Shown piece after piece: positions 34,893 to 43,602 of a DNA stretch of 64,000 bases; the stretch's first letter is position 1, and every line of letters starts with the position of its first letter. The notes beneath the pieces were generated by a model that was not told the DNA's origin, did no database searches, and worked only from the letters and a program-made list of their open reading frames with translations. A program made the position numbers and the translations under genes. The stretch covers positions 2,716,001-2,780,000 of the forward strand of contig NZ_AP023439.1 of the NCBI RefSeq assembly GCF_014701095.1, in the 5' to 3' direction. The stretch comes from Streptomyces tuirus. Lineage in GTDB: Bacteria > Actinomycetota > Actinomycetes > Streptomycetales > Streptomycetaceae.

Positions 34893-37800
34893 GTGTCTGA
34901 AAGCCGCACCGACGTCTCTGCCCCGGCCGATGGACTGTACGAGCAGCTGATCACCCTCCGCTTCGAGCAGCAGTTGAAGGAGCTGGCCAGCCTCGGATGG
35001 CACCCCATCAGCGAGTCGGTGGGGCCTGACTCTGTGCCGCACGTCCTAGCGCGACACATCGGGGGGACGGTTCGGCAGGTGTTGCAGAACCTTCCGGCAG
35101 AGGAGCGGGTCTACGCGGCGAACCACATCCTCGAGTCCCTCAGCACACTGCACGGCGCCAAGGAGTGGGTGGACTTGGTCGCCGACGGACCGCGCCAACT
35201 CCTCGCGATCACCCGGCAAGAGGCACCCGGCGTCTTCGCCGTTCGCCCGGGTATCCCGCTCTCCGATGCCGCTTTGATCACCAACTCGCCGGAAGATCCA
35301 AGCCTCGGTTTCGAGCTGCGTGCGGAACTCGCTACCGCCGACCGCGTGGACCTGCTGTGCGCCTTCGTGAAGTGGCATGGGCTACGGATCATTGAGCAGT
35401 CGCTCAAGGCAGCCCATGCACGAGGGGTACCGATACGGGTCATCACGACGACCTACATCGGCGCAACTGAGCGACGGGCGTTGGATCGACTCGTGCATGA
35501 GTTCAATGCGCAGGTCAAGGTCAACTACGAGACCCGCTCGACCCGGCTGCACGCCAAGGCGTGGCTGTTTCGCCGCAAGAGCGGATACGACACGGCGTAC
35601 GTGGGCAGCTCCAACCTGTCCAAGGCAGCGCTGCTGGATGGCCTGGAGTGGAACGTCCGACTCTCCTCGGTCGCCACGCCTGACGTGATACGCAAGTTCG
35701 AGGCCACCTTCGACGCCTACTGGAGTGACCCGTCCTTCGAGACGTACGACCCGGAGGCCGATGGCGAACGCCTCCAGGAAGCCCTGGCTATCGCGGGCGG
35801 TACGTCATCAACGGCCGCGGCTCAGCGTGGGATCACCTTGTCCGGGCTGGAGGTACGCCCGTATCCCCACCAGCGCGACATGCTGGAGCGACTCGAAGTC
35901 GAGCGGGAGGTGCACGATAGGCACCAGAACTTGCTGGTGGCAGCTACGGGCACGGGCAAGACCGTTATGGCAGCCCTCGACTATAGAGGGCTACGCAAGA
36001 AGCACGGCCGTGACCTGCGGCTTCTCTTTGTCGCCCACCGCAAGGAAATCCTCGATCAGTCGATGAGGACATACCAAGACGTCTTGGTGGACGCGAACTT
36101 CGGCGAATCGCTACATAGTGGTGAAATCCCGGAGCGTTGGTCACATGTCTTCGCTAGCGTGCAGTCGCTGAGCACCAAGGGCCTGGACCGGCTCGCTCCG
36201 GATCACTTCGATGTGATCGTCATCGACGAGTTCCACCACGGAACCTCACCGACGTACCGAAAGATCCTCGATCATTTCCAGCCGTTGGAACTCCTGGGGC
36301 TCACCGCCACTCCTGAACGCATGGACGGCAAGAACATTCAGGACGAGTTCTTTGACGGCCGGATCGCAGCCGAAATGCGCCTGTGGGAGGCGCTCGAGAA
36401 TGATCTACTCAGCCCCTTCCACTACTTCGGCATCAGCGACACGACAGACCTCAGCACGGTGGAGTGGAAGCGTGGGACGTATGACCCAACTGCGCTGAGC
36501 AACGTCTTGTCGAGCAACGTCAGACGTGCCCGGCTGGTCGTGAAGGCCGTTCGGGAAAAGCTGTCCGATCCCCACGCCATGCGAGCGTTGGGCTTCTGTG
36601 TGTCAGTAGCCCACGCTCACTTTATGGCTGAGGCCTTCCGGACAGCCGGCCTTCAGGCCATCGCCCTGTCCGGGGAGACACCGGCCGAGCAGCGTAAGCA
36701 GGCGCTGATTGACCTGGCATCGGGCAAGCTCCAAGTGATCTTCTCGGTCGACCTCTTCAACGAAGGCCTCGACATCCCTGACGTAGACACCCTGCTCCTT
36801 CTACGCCCCACGTCCAGCGCCACGGTGTTCTTGCAGCAGCTCGGCCGCGGGCTCCGCCGGTCTGAAGGCAAAGCAGTGCTCACCGTGCTGGACTTCATCG
36901 GGCAGCATCGCAAGGAATTCCGTTTCGAGAACCAGTTTCGAGCACTCACCAACCTGACACGCAAACGACTTCTGGACCACATCGAGCACGACTTCCCTCA
37001 GCTCCCCTCGGGCTGCCAGATCATCCTTGAAGAGAAGGCGAAGAAGGCGATCATCGCCAACATCAGGGATCAGATCGGCGTCAATGTCACTGCACTAGCA
37101 CGCGAAGTTGCGGACTATGCAGAGCCAAGGCTCAGCCACTACCTAGACGAGAGCGGCCGTGAACTAAAGGAGCTCTACCGCGGAAGCGGCAACTCCTGGA
37201 CCGGTCTGCTACGCCGTGCAGGACTACTCAAGGGTGAGGCGCCTGAAGGTGAAGCAGCGCTCCTCAAACGCGTCCCTGCATTTCGGCACGTGGACGATCC
37301 GCTGCGTGTAGCCGCATACACCCGGATGTTGGAAGATGACGCGCCTACGTACAGGGAGCTCGATGAGCAGGGACAGGCGTATGCCCGCATGCTCTTCTTC
37401 CAGCTATGGCCCCTCGGCGGAGTGACCCGCAAGGGCTTCGCCAGCTACGACTCCGGCTTCGCGACGCTGCGCAAACAGCAGGCTGTGCGCAGTGAAATCC
37501 GCCAGATGTTGGCGTACAACCTCGCTCACACGGAGCACGTCCCGATTCCCCTCCTCGGGATCGGAGACCACGCGGGGACCCCGCTGACCGTCCACGCCTC
37601 ATACAGCCGCGAGGAGATACTGCCTGCCCTGGGTGCGTCTGCCATCGGCGGCTTCATGCCCGGCGACTTCCGCGAGGGCGTGAAGTGGTGCGAGTCCATG
37701 AAGACCGACGCCCTCCTGATCACCTTGGAGAAGGATGAGAAGGACTTCTCCCCTCAGACCCGCTACCGCGACTATGCCCTCAGCGAGATCCGCTTCCACT

Positions 37801-38054
37801 GGGAGTCCCAACACCAGATCTCGGAGACGTCCCCCACAGGCCTGCGGTATCAACGCCACGCCACTGATGGCAGCCACATCCTGCTCTTTGTACGTCGCTA
37901 CAAAAGCACGGACATCGGCGGTGCCCAGCCATGGATGCTGCTTGGCCCTGCCGACTATGTGGAGCACACAGGCAGCAAGCCGATGGCCATCACATGGCAG
38001 TTGCGGCACTCGATTCCGGCTGATGTCTGGACGTACTCAGCAATCGCCGGCTGA
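34893..38054 (+). CDS. PLD-nuclease / SF2 helicase / DUF3427 protein
   Basis: The 1053-aa protein joins three parts. An N-terminal PLD-like domain has HAKAWLF and GSSNLS (about residues 218-240). An SF2 helicase core has Walker A ATGTGKT (about 351), DEFHH (about 443), LTATPER (about 470) and QQLGRGLRR (about 650). A long C-terminal DUF3427 region follows to the end. Proteins of this build are found in defence islands and resemble restriction-enzyme motor subunits. GTG 34893 has GGGGGAG at 7-9 bases. Codon use is less GC-biased than in neighbours. It sits alone next to the XRE/DUF397 triad and an IS. A role in phage defence or DNA repair is plausible, not proven. Confidence 0.85.
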   Translation: MSESRTDVSAPADGLYEQLITLRFEQQLKELASLGWHPISESVGPDSVPHVLARHIGGTVRQVLQNLPAEERVYAANHILESLSTLHGAKEWVDLVADGPRQLLAITRQEAPGVFAVRPGIPLSDAALITNSPEDPSLGFELRAELATADRVDLLCAFVKWHGLRIIEQSLKAAHARGVPIRVITTTYIGATERRALDRLVHEFNAQVKVNYETRSTRLHAKAWLFRRKSGYDTAYVGSSNLSKAALLDGLEWNVRLSSVATPDVIRKFEATFDAYWSDPSFETYDPEADGERLQEALAIAGGTSSTAAAQRGITLSGLEVRPYPHQRDMLERLEVEREVHDRHQNLLVAATGTGKTVMAALDYRGLRKKHGRDLRLLFVAHRKEILDQSMRTYQDVLVDANFGESLHSGEIPERWSHVFASVQSLSTKGLDRLAPDHFDVIVIDEFHHGTSPTYRKILDHFQPLELLGLTATPERMDGKNIQDEFFDGRIAAEMRLWEALENDLLSPFHYFGISDTTDLSTVEWKRGTYDPTALSNVLSSNVRRARLVVKAVREKLSDPHAMRALGFCVSVAHAHFMAEAFRTAGLQAIALSGETPAEQRKQALIDLASGKLQVIFSVDLFNEGLDIPDVDTLLLLRPTSSATVFLQQLGRGLRRSEGKAVLTVLDFIGQHRKEFRFENQFRALTNLTRKRLLDHIEHDFPQLPSGCQIILEEKAKKAIIANIRDQIGVNVTALAREVADYAEPRLSHYLDESGRELKELYRGSGNSWTGLLRRAGLLKGEAPEGEAALLKRVPAFRHVDDPLRVAAYTRMLEDDAPTYRELDEQGQAYARMLFFQLWPLGGVTRKGFASYDSGFATLRKQQAVRSEIRQMLAYNLAHTEHVPIPLLGIGDHAGTPLTVHASYSREEILPALGASAIGGFMPGDFREGVKWCESMKTDALLITLEKDEKDFSPQTRYRDYALSEIRFHWESQHQISETSPTGLRYQRHATDGSHILLFVRRYKSTDIGGAQPWMLLGPADYVEHTGSKPMAITWQLRHSIPADVWTYSAIAG

Positions 38055-38058
38055 TGCC

Positions 38059-38724
38059 TCACAGTCCCCGGCATGGGGCACCGTGCTCGGCCTCAAAGCG
38101 CATCTGCGCTCGGTCGAGCATGTCGTCCGCGTCTCGGCCGTGGGCTCGGAACCAGTGGAGGAAGTCGGTGATCGCCGCGATCACCGTCTCTTCCGCCGCG
38201 GTCGAGGTCAATCTGCCCGCACCCACTCTGTGCTGGGGCTGCGCAGCAGCGGCGTAGTGATGCAGCAGGGCCTCGGCCCGCATCACGCTGGAGGCTTGAA
38301 CGTGGCCGTCGGCCGTGGCCAGCCGGGTCGCCAGCTCACACCACGTGATCTTGCGATCCGGATGTAGCAGCACGCCCCAGCGGTCGGCGACCGCGTCCAC
38401 CAGAGCCATCCCGCGCCCCTCCTCGGAGTCCGTGGCCGCGTCACGGAGAGTGGGGAGGGCACGCGTGTCAGGGTCGTGCACCTCGATGCGCAGGTGGTTG
38501 CTCTTCATGGAGACGGCCAGCGTCGCGGGGGTGCCGGACCCCACGTGAGTGATGACGTTGGAGACCAGCTCGCTGACGCACAGTTGGGCCTCGTCGACCA
38601 GGTGCTGCAACCCCCAGACACCCAGGTGCAGCCGCATGATCCGGCGCAGGGCCGCCACTTCCGCGGGTTCGGCCGTGAAGGCGATGTCCCACGGTTTGCG
38701 TGGCATGCAGACTTCCTGACTCAC
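38059..38724 (-). CDS. GHKL ATPase-domain protein (anti-sigma-factor-kinase-like)
   Basis: The protein is about 221 aa. The N-terminal 145 residues form an HATPase_c_2 domain with CVSELVSNVITHVG (N-box), EVHDPDTRALP (G1 box) and EGRGMALVDAVADRWG (G2). These are typical of the many Streptomyces RsbW-like ATP-binding regulators. The remaining 75 residues are helical and unlike the usual domain. Starts are uncertain: GTG 38724 has AAAGGGG at 5 bases, and ATG 38706 is an alternative. It is convergent with the helicase (4-bp gap) and divergent from an XRE regulator. With that regulator and DUF397 it forms the WhiJ/AbaA-like triad. Confidence 0.82.
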   Translation of the reverse strand: MSQEVCMPRKPWDIAFTAEPAEVAALRRIMRLHLGVWGLQHLVDEAQLCVSELVSNVITHVGSGTPATLAVSMKSNHLRIEVHDPDTRALPTLRDAATDSEEGRGMALVDAVADRWGVLLHPDRKITWCELATRLATADGHVQASSVMRAEALLHHYAAAAQPQHRVGAGRLTSTAAEETVIAAITDFLHWFRAHGRDADDMLDRAQMRFEAEHGAPCRGL

Positions 38725-38922
38725 GCGGACCCCTTTCATCGCGGTTGACACCGCATCGACAGCACAACGTCACGGACGCTCACGGTGAGTTGCGTTCGTG
38801 ACCAGAGTGCGGGGAACGCATCCCGTTATGCAATGTGCAGGAAGGGATTCCCACTTCTGAGTGATTGGCAAGCACACCCCTTGGCGCGAGACTGAACGCT
38901 CGCTACTGGGAAGAGGGTTGAG

Positions 38923-39768
38923 ATGGCCGGATCGCCCACGGCACGCCGACGGCGCCTCTCGATCGAGCTGAAGAAGCTCCGGGAGAAGAGCGCCCTGACA
39001 TGCGCTCAGGTCGGCGAGGCGCTGGATTGGAGCGGCTCCAAGGTCAACCGCATGGAGACGGGCAGCGGACGCGTCCAGCCCTCGGACATTGACGCCCTGT
39101 GCCGCTTCTACGACACGAGCGATGAACTGCGGGAGTTCCTCAAGTCACTGGCTCGACAGGCGAAAGTGCGCGGTTGGTGGCAGGTCCACGGCGCCGGCGT
39201 GCCCGAGTGGTTCAACATCTACATCGGCTTGGAGCAGGAGGCTTCGACCTTCCGCCAGTACCAGTGCGAAGTGGTCCCGGGCCTCATGCAGACCGAGGTG
39301 TACGCGTCCGAGCTTCACAAGGCTGGAGCACATATGTCCGGAGAGGACATCGCGAAGGCGGTGCAGGTACGCATGGAACGCCAAGCCATGCTGCGGCAGG
39401 CAGAAGCTCCGGACGCTTGGTTCATCGTGAACGAGGGCGCACTGCGCCACGTCATCGGTGACCGCGCCTTGATGCGGGAGCAGTTGGAACGAGTTCTGGA
39501 TACTGCCGAACTGCCGACCGTGACGCTGCAGGTGCTTCCCTTCGACTCAGGGACCCGTCCGACCACCGGTTCCTTCACCATGCTGGGCTTTCCGGCCCCT
39601 GAGGATCCTGACATCGTGTACCGGGACGGCATTACGGATGCTGTGTACCTGGAGGGCGAACATCATGTACGTGAGTACACGAGGGCCTTCGACGGCCTGC
39701 GAGCGGCAGCCCTGAGTCCTCAGCGTTCGGCCCTGTTGATCGAGTCGATTTTGAAGGATTACACGTAG
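38923..39768 (+). CDS. XRE-family regulator with DUF5753 domain (WhiJ/Scr1-like)
   Basis: The 281-aa protein has an N-terminal XRE helix-turn-helix (residues about 12-66: LTCAQVGEALDWSGSKVNRMETGSGRVQPSDIDAL). A DUF5753 ligand/partner domain fills the rest (YIGLEQEASTFRQYQ, VVPGLMQTEVYA, ALRHVIGDRALMREQL). WhiJ-type proteins control development and antibiotics with small DUF397 partners; one pair (Scr1/Scr2) acts like toxin-antitoxin. ATG has GAGGG at 7 bases. Its TAG shares one base with the GTG of the DUF397 gene, so the two are coupled. Confidence 0.93.
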   Translation: MAGSPTARRRRLSIELKKLREKSALTCAQVGEALDWSGSKVNRMETGSGRVQPSDIDALCRFYDTSDELREFLKSLARQAKVRGWWQVHGAGVPEWFNIYIGLEQEASTFRQYQCEVVPGLMQTEVYASELHKAGAHMSGEDIAKAVQVRMERQAMLRQAEAPDAWFIVNEGALRHVIGDRALMREQLERVLDTAELPTVTLQVLPFDSGTRPTTGSFTMLGFPAPEDPDIVYRDGITDAVYLEGEHHVREYTRAFDGLRAAALSPQRSALLIESILKDYT

Positions 39769-39983
39769 TGATATCGCCTGAGTCCGACGCCAGCAGCCGT
39801 CTCGCGTGGTTCCGGTCGTCCTACAGCAACGGTGCCGGAGGCGAGTGCGTGGAGTGCGTACTCACGAGCCATGGTGCTCTTGTTCGCGACTCGAAGAGGG
39901 CGGAGGCGAATGTGATCAGTGTGAGCGGCGATGCGTGGCGCTTCTTCCTCCAGCCCATGAAGGGCGCCAGTACAAGACCCTGA
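39768..39983 (+). CDS. DUF397 small protein
   Basis: The 71-aa protein carries the DUF397 pattern WFRSSYSNGAGGECVECV and VRDSKRAEANVISVSGDAWRFFL. Such proteins are partners of the XRE/DUF5753 regulator encoded just upstream and may act as the effector or toxin of a Scr1/Scr2-like pair. GTG 39768 overlaps the regulator stop (TAGTG). The IS begins 17 bases after its stop, so the 3' region is cut short by the insertion. Confidence 0.92.
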   Translation: MISPESDASSRLAWFRSSYSNGAGGECVECVLTSHGALVRDSKRAEANVISVSGDAWRFFLQPMKGASTRP

Positions 39984-39999
39984 CGCAGACGAGACCTAA

Positions 40000-41155
40000 G
40001 GCTTGTCCCGTAACTGCTGGTCATGGGTGAGGTACCTGGTTGCCTGAGGTGGTGAACACGCTCCGCAAGTGGTCTCGTGGCCTTTGTTCGCCGACTGCCA
40101 GCGTTGTCAGCGCCTCGGGATACGGTGCGAAGTGATGGGTCGGACGGAGATCGTGAGGGACTCGCGGCCATGGGGGGTGGGTGGGAAGGTCCCCGGCATC
40201 CAGTCCGGGACTGGATTGGTATCCGTGTCCCCACCCCCCACTCCGATCGCCGGAGTCTGGGCTGTGCGGTGAACCGCGCAGCTGGTCAACCGTGCCATTC
40301 AAAGCCCGGCCACGGGTGGGACGATCTTGGCGTGTCTGGTGTGATCACGGCGTCGGAGCCCTCCTGGATAGCCCCGTTCACCGGGCTGAGCCCGCGGCAG
40401 TTCGGCAAACTCATCACCGCACTGCGGCGCGAGGGAGCGGACCCGGTCCGCAAGGGCCGGCCGTGGAGCCTTCCGCTGGAGGACCGGCTGTTGCTGGTCG
40501 CTGCGTACTGGCGCACAAACCTCACCCTGCGCCAATTGGCGCCGTTGTTCGGGGTGTCGAAGTCCGCAGCCGACCGCTTCGTTGATCACCTCGGCCCGTC
40601 GCTCGCGCTCCAGCCCCGCAAGCGGTTCCGCAAGGACACCGTCCTGATCGTGGACGGCACCCTGGTGCCCACCCGCGACCACAGCATCGCCGAGAAATCC
40701 AAGAACTACCGTTACTCCACAAACCATCAGGTGGTCATCGACGCCGACACCCGGCTCGTCGTCGCCGTTGGCCGACCCCTTCCCGGCAACCGGAACGACT
40801 GCAAGGCGTGGGAGCTGTCCGGCGTGAAGGACGCCGTCGGCAACACCATGGTGATCGCCGACGGCGGCTACCGCGGCACCGGCCTGGTCATCCCGCACCG
40901 CCGCGAACGCGGCCAGGCCGAACTCCCGGCATGGAAAGAGGAACACAACGCCTCCCACCGCAAAGTCCGCGCCCGCGTCGAGCACACCTTCGCCCGCATG
41001 AAGACCTGGAAGATCCTCCGCGACTGCCGCCTCAGAGGCGACGGCGTCCACCACGCCATGCTCGGCATCGCCCGCCTGAACAACCTCGCCCTCGCCGGAT
41101 GACCCGAAACAAAGCTGGTCAACCAGCATGCTGTAGATCATTTACCGGACAGCGC
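40000..41155 (+). mobile_element. IS5-family insertion sequence
   Basis: The 1156-bp element carries one transposase gene. Imperfect 14-bp ends GGCTTGTCCCGTAA (40000-40013) and TTACCGGACAGCGC (41142-41155) match at 10 of 14 positions as inverted repeats. Bases outside are CTAA on the left and TGA on the right, so a clean target duplication is not seen. About 320 bases of left-end DNA precede the transposase without a convincing gene. The right end supplies the last codons of the adjacent minus-strand gene. The boundaries are my inference. Confidence 0.68.
40332..41102 (+). CDS. IS5-family DDE transposase
   Basis: The 256-aa protein has an N-terminal HTH (RQLAPLFGVSKSAADRFVDHLG) and a DDE_Tnp_4-type core. 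Asp residues appear in LIVDGTLVPTRD and VIADGGYRGTG, and the Glu in RARVEHTFARMKTWKIL. It cuts and joins the ends of the IS. I chose GTG 40332, the start nearest the conserved ITASEPSW region, with GGTGGG upstream; the exact start is uncertain. The reading frame is intact, so the element may be active. No second frame or programmed frameshift is evident. Confidence 0.85.
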   Translation: MSGVITASEPSWIAPFTGLSPRQFGKLITALRREGADPVRKGRPWSLPLEDRLLLVAAYWRTNLTLRQLAPLFGVSKSAADRFVDHLGPSLALQPRKRFRKDTVLIVDGTLVPTRDHSIAEKSKNYRYSTNHQVVIDADTRLVVAVGRPLPGNRNDCKAWELSGVKDAVGNTMVIADGGYRGTGLVIPHRRERGQAELPAWKEEHNASHRKVRARVEHTFARMKTWKILRDCRLRGDGVHHAMLGIARLNNLALAG

Positions 41156-41500
41156 TGAGCCCAACCCCTCCTCGAACCAATACTGCTCCACCAGCTCCTC
41201 CCACTCCCCGGCATCCCCCTCGCCCACAGCAACGGTCCGTGTCTCTCCCACGAGCATGCGCACCCGCTCCCCCACCTGCATGGCCCGGCCCCTGGACGTA
41301 TACACGCCCAGGACGAGGACGGTGGGCGCGTCGTCGTCGCCGTCGGCGAGGGTGAAGCTCCAGGGGATCTCGCACGGCGGGACGTGGTCGGGGTCGGGGC
41401 ACAGGAGGTGTTCGATCGGGGCCTGGAGTGCGAGAGCCTCTCGCAGGGTCGGGCAGCCGTGGATCCGGATCTCGTACACCCCTGGTCGGTCTTCGGACAT
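41138..41500 (-). CDS. Unknown protein, 3' end altered by the IS
   Basis: The 120-aa acidic protein begins MSEDRPGVYEIRIHGCPTL and has a HVPPCEIPWSFTLADGDDDA segment. I recognise no family. ATG 41500 has AGGAGGT at 10 bases. The last six codons, including the stop, lie inside the inferred right end of the IS element, so the original C-terminus has probably been lost or replaced. It is followed upstream by the VOC gene on the same strand, 42 bases away, suggesting an operon. Confidence 0.6.
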   Translation of the reverse strand: MSEDRPGVYEIRIHGCPTLREALALQAPIEHLLCPDPDHVPPCEIPWSFTLADGDDDAPTVLVLGVYTSRGRAMQVGERVRMLVGETRTVAVGEGDAGEWEELVEQYWFEEGLGSALSGK

Positions 41501-41542
41501 TGGCACTCGCACCTCCTGGTTCGAGTTCAGCCGTGCCTCCGG

Positions 41543-41917
41543 CTAACCCAGTTGCCCGCGTTCGATGCAGAACTCGTTGCCCTCCGGGTCCGCCATCACG
41601 ACCCAGCCTCGGCCGTTCGGGAGGGTGCGGTCCGTGAGGAGGCGAGCGCCGAGGGAGACCGCGCGTTCGACCTCCTCGGAGCGGGTGCGGCCGGTGGGGC
41701 CCAGGTCGAAGTGGATGCGGTTCTTCGTCGTCTTGGCCTCCTCGACCCGGACGAAGAGGAGGCCGGGCGCGCCGTCCGGAAGTTCGATCAGGACCTCGTC
41801 GTCCCCGGGCTTGTCGATGTCGGAGACGGCATGTCCCAGGAACTCGGCCCAGAAGCGCGCCAGTTCGTAGGGCTCGCCCGTGCAGTCGAAGGTGATGTGG
41901 CGGATGGTGGGGTTCAA
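41543..41917 (-). CDS. VOC/glyoxalase-like protein
   Basis: The 124-aa protein has the paired beta-alpha-beta-beta-beta pattern of the vicinal oxygen chelate fold: IRHITFDCTGEPYELARFWAEFLG, LLFVRVEEAKTTKNRIHFDL and a final VMADPEGNEFCIERG. The position of the His (RIHFDL) and Glu (EFCIE) fits the glyoxalase-like_6 group, whose function is mostly unknown. TTG 41917 is preceded by GGGAG at 7 bases; a GTG 13 codons upstream is the alternative. Confidence 0.85.
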   Translation of the reverse strand: MNPTIRHITFDCTGEPYELARFWAEFLGHAVSDIDKPGDDEVLIELPDGAPGLLFVRVEEAKTTKNRIHFDLGPTGRTRSEEVERAVSLGARLLTDRTLPNGRGWVVMADPEGNEFCIERGQLG

Positions 41918-42044
41918 CGTCGTCTCCCTGACCTCTGTCGGTACAGCGCTACGCACCGAAGGATGGGCGGGAAGACGGACGCTGTCGAACTATTTGACGT
42001 CCTCGGGCAGGTGATGAAGTCGTCGACTTGGCCGCCTGCGCCAC

Positions 42045-42079
42045 GACGGCCACCCCCTGTGCGACGCGGGGTGGCCGTC
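42045..42079 (-). terminator. Terminator of the DUF2267 gene
   Basis: GACGGCCACCCC and GGGGTGGCCGTC form a perfect 12-bp stem located 21 bases beyond the DUF2267 stop. Confidence 0.8.
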
Positions 42080-42100
42080 GGGCGCGACGGGTTCTGGCGC

Positions 42101-42556
42101 CTACGGCGCCAGCGCCAGCTCCGCCCGGCCGAACAGGAGGGCGTAGCCCGGGGGGAGTTGGGCCAGGACGCGGGTGGTCAGGTCGTCGCCGATGAGGGGC
42201 GGCAGCGCGCTGAGCACTGAGCTGACGTCCCAGCGGGCGGTGGCGGAGGTGGCTCCGGGGGTGCGGGAGGCGACCTCGTCGACGAACCGCGCGGCCGTCA
42301 GCCGGTGGGTTGCCGGGATCTGGGCTGCGATCAGCCGGGCGGCCTCCTCGGGCAGGGCGCGGGCGAGGTCGACCCGTTCGTCGCCGGTGACGTGGGTGCC
42401 GAGGGCGGAGAGGACGGTACGGGTGACCCGCTCGGCCTCCGGCAGGGTGGCGTACCGGCCCGACTGCCTTACGGCATCGATCAGTTGGGGCCAGGTGACG
42501 CCGTCGGCCTGGGCGTGGGGTGTCGTGGTCACACGTGGCACTGTCGCCGTGCTCAT
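42101..42556 (-). CDS. DUF2267 family protein
   Basis: The 151-aa protein has two related helical halves: AVRQSGRYATLPEAERVTRTVLSALG...VDLARALPEEAARLIAAQIP, then DVSSVLSALPPLIGDDLTTRVLAQLPPGYALLFG. This is typical of DUF2267, often found near stress genes. It may bind RNA or protein; the function is not known. The ATG has AGGAAAG upstream. Neighbouring Hsp20 on the same strand suggests a stress-linked role. Confidence 0.87.
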   Translation of the reverse strand: MSTATVPRVTTTPHAQADGVTWPQLIDAVRQSGRYATLPEAERVTRTVLSALGTHVTGDERVDLARALPEEAARLIAAQIPATHRLTAARFVDEVASRTPGATSATARWDVSSVLSALPPLIGDDLTTRVLAQLPPGYALLFGRAELALAP

Positions 42557-42572
42557 GTGCGGGGCTTTCCTC

Positions 42573-42632
42573 CGGTGCGTGCGGTGGGGTGTGTGCGATG
42601 CGGTGCGTGCGATGCGGTGCGGTGCGTGCGAT
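42573..42632. repeat. GTGCG-rich short repeat
   Basis: Units of GCGGTGCGTGCGAT and variants are repeated about four times between the DUF2267 start and the Hsp20 stop. No gene is supported in this 148-bp gap. Confidence 0.6.
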
Positions 42633-42704
42633 CGTCCTGAGCCGCGCCGCCGGGTACTCGGACGCGTACCGGCGGCGCGACTCGGTGCGGGCGGTGTGGC
42701 GAGG

Positions 42705-43130
42705 TCAGCCGCTGAGCTGCCTGCGCGTGTCGCCGCCCGTGATCTGGATGCGGCGGGGCTTGGCCTGCTCGGCCACCGGGATGCGCAGGGTCAGGACGCC
42801 GGACTCGTAGGAGGCGTCGATGCGCTCCGTGTCGAGCGTGTCTCCGAGGAACAGCTGGCGGGTGAAGGTGCCGGTGGGGCGCTCGGCGACGAGGGGTTCC
42901 GCGCCCTCGGGGGCCGGGGACCTGCGCTCGGCTCGGACGTTCAGGACGTTGCGCTCCACGTCCAGCTCGATCGTCTCCGGGTCGATGCCGGGGAGGTCGA
43001 AGTGGACGAAGAAGTCGTCCCCGGAACGGTAGGCGTCCATCGCCATCGCCGACGGGCGGGAGGTGGCGGGGCCGAACACCTGCTGGGTCAGTCGGTCGAG
43101 CTCACGGAAGGGGTCCGTGCGCATGAGCAT
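42705..43130 (-). CDS. Small heat-shock protein (Hsp20 / alpha-crystallin)
   Basis: The 141-aa protein has the alpha-crystallin domain at about residues 30-130: [31 protein letters not shown] and [13 protein letters not shown], followed by the IxI-like tail. It binds unfolding proteins during heat or oxidative stress without using ATP. Starts are close together (GTG 43133, ATG 43130, ATG 43124), with AGGAG placed for the first two. A nearly ideal sigma-70-type promoter lies 60 bases upstream. Confidence 0.92.
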   Translation of the reverse strand: MLMRTDPFRELDRLTQQVFGPATSRPSAMAMDAYRSGDDFFVHFDLPGIDPETIELDVERNVLNVRAERRSPAPEGAEPLVAERPTGTFTRQLFLGDTLDTERIDASYESGVLTLRIPVAEQAKPRRIQITGGDTRRQLSG

Positions 43131-43189
43131 CACTGGTCACTCCTCTCTTCGGACGCAGGCGGTGCGATGCCCTACGGTCTGCGTCTTCT

Positions 43190-43218
43190 TATATAGCTCG
43201 GGGGAGGAAAGTTGACAA
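43190..43218 (-). promoter_or_regulatory. Vegetative-type promoter of the Hsp20 gene
   Basis: On the minus strand TTGTCA (43218-43213) and TATATA (43195-43190) are separated by exactly 17 bases. TTGTCAAC is itself part of a near-palindrome (GTTGTCAAC), where a heat-shock repressor could bind. No HAIR-type HspR site is seen. Confidence 0.72.
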
Positions 43219-43299
43219 CCCAGGGCTCAGGTTCGGGTTTCCGAAACCTGCGGGCTAGCCTCGAGTTCCCGAGCAGGGCGTAGGACGCAGGAGGCAGAC

Positions 43300-43602
43300 A
43301 TGGCGAAGGTTCCCAGCGCGGTGGTCGCCGCGAGCGGACTCGTGGGCGGGTACGGCGTGGCCCGCTGGACCAGGCAGCGGCCGCTCGGCGGGGTGGTGCT
43401 CGCCGCGGCCGGGGTGGCGGCCGCGCGGCAGTGGCGGCAGCAGGCCGGTGGGGTGGCCGCGGGGGCGTTGTCGGCCGCGTACGTCGCCGCCTTCGCCGGG
43501 TCGCATCCGCTGGCGAAGAAGGTGGGCGCCTGGCCTGCCGTGTTCGGAGTGGCGGGAGCCGTGGCGCTGGCGTCGTGGGCGGTCGCGGACCGGCGCGGCT
43601 GA
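43300..43602 (+). CDS. Small membrane protein, unknown
   Basis: The 100-aa protein is almost wholly Ala/Gly/Val-rich, with three or four short hydrophobic helices and basic ends (RWTRQRPLGG, ADRRG). ATG has AGGAGG at 6 bases. It is divergent from Hsp20. I recognise no family beyond actinobacterial small membrane proteins. Confidence 0.75.
   Translation: MAKVPSAVVAASGLVGGYGVARWTRQRPLGGVVLAAAGVAAARQWRQQAGGVAAGALSAAYVAAFAGSHPLAKKVGAWPAVFGVAGAVALASWAVADRRG

Noticed and set aside
34893..38054. Assignment of the PLD-helicase to Mokosh or DISARM
   Set aside because: Mokosh helicases, as I recall, are a different (SF1-type) group, and DISARM needs separate drm genes and a methylase, none of which is visible.
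43131..43300. HspR-type HAIR or CIRCE element near Hsp20
   Set aside because: Neither CTTGAGT-N7-ACTCAAG nor the CIRCE palindrome is present.
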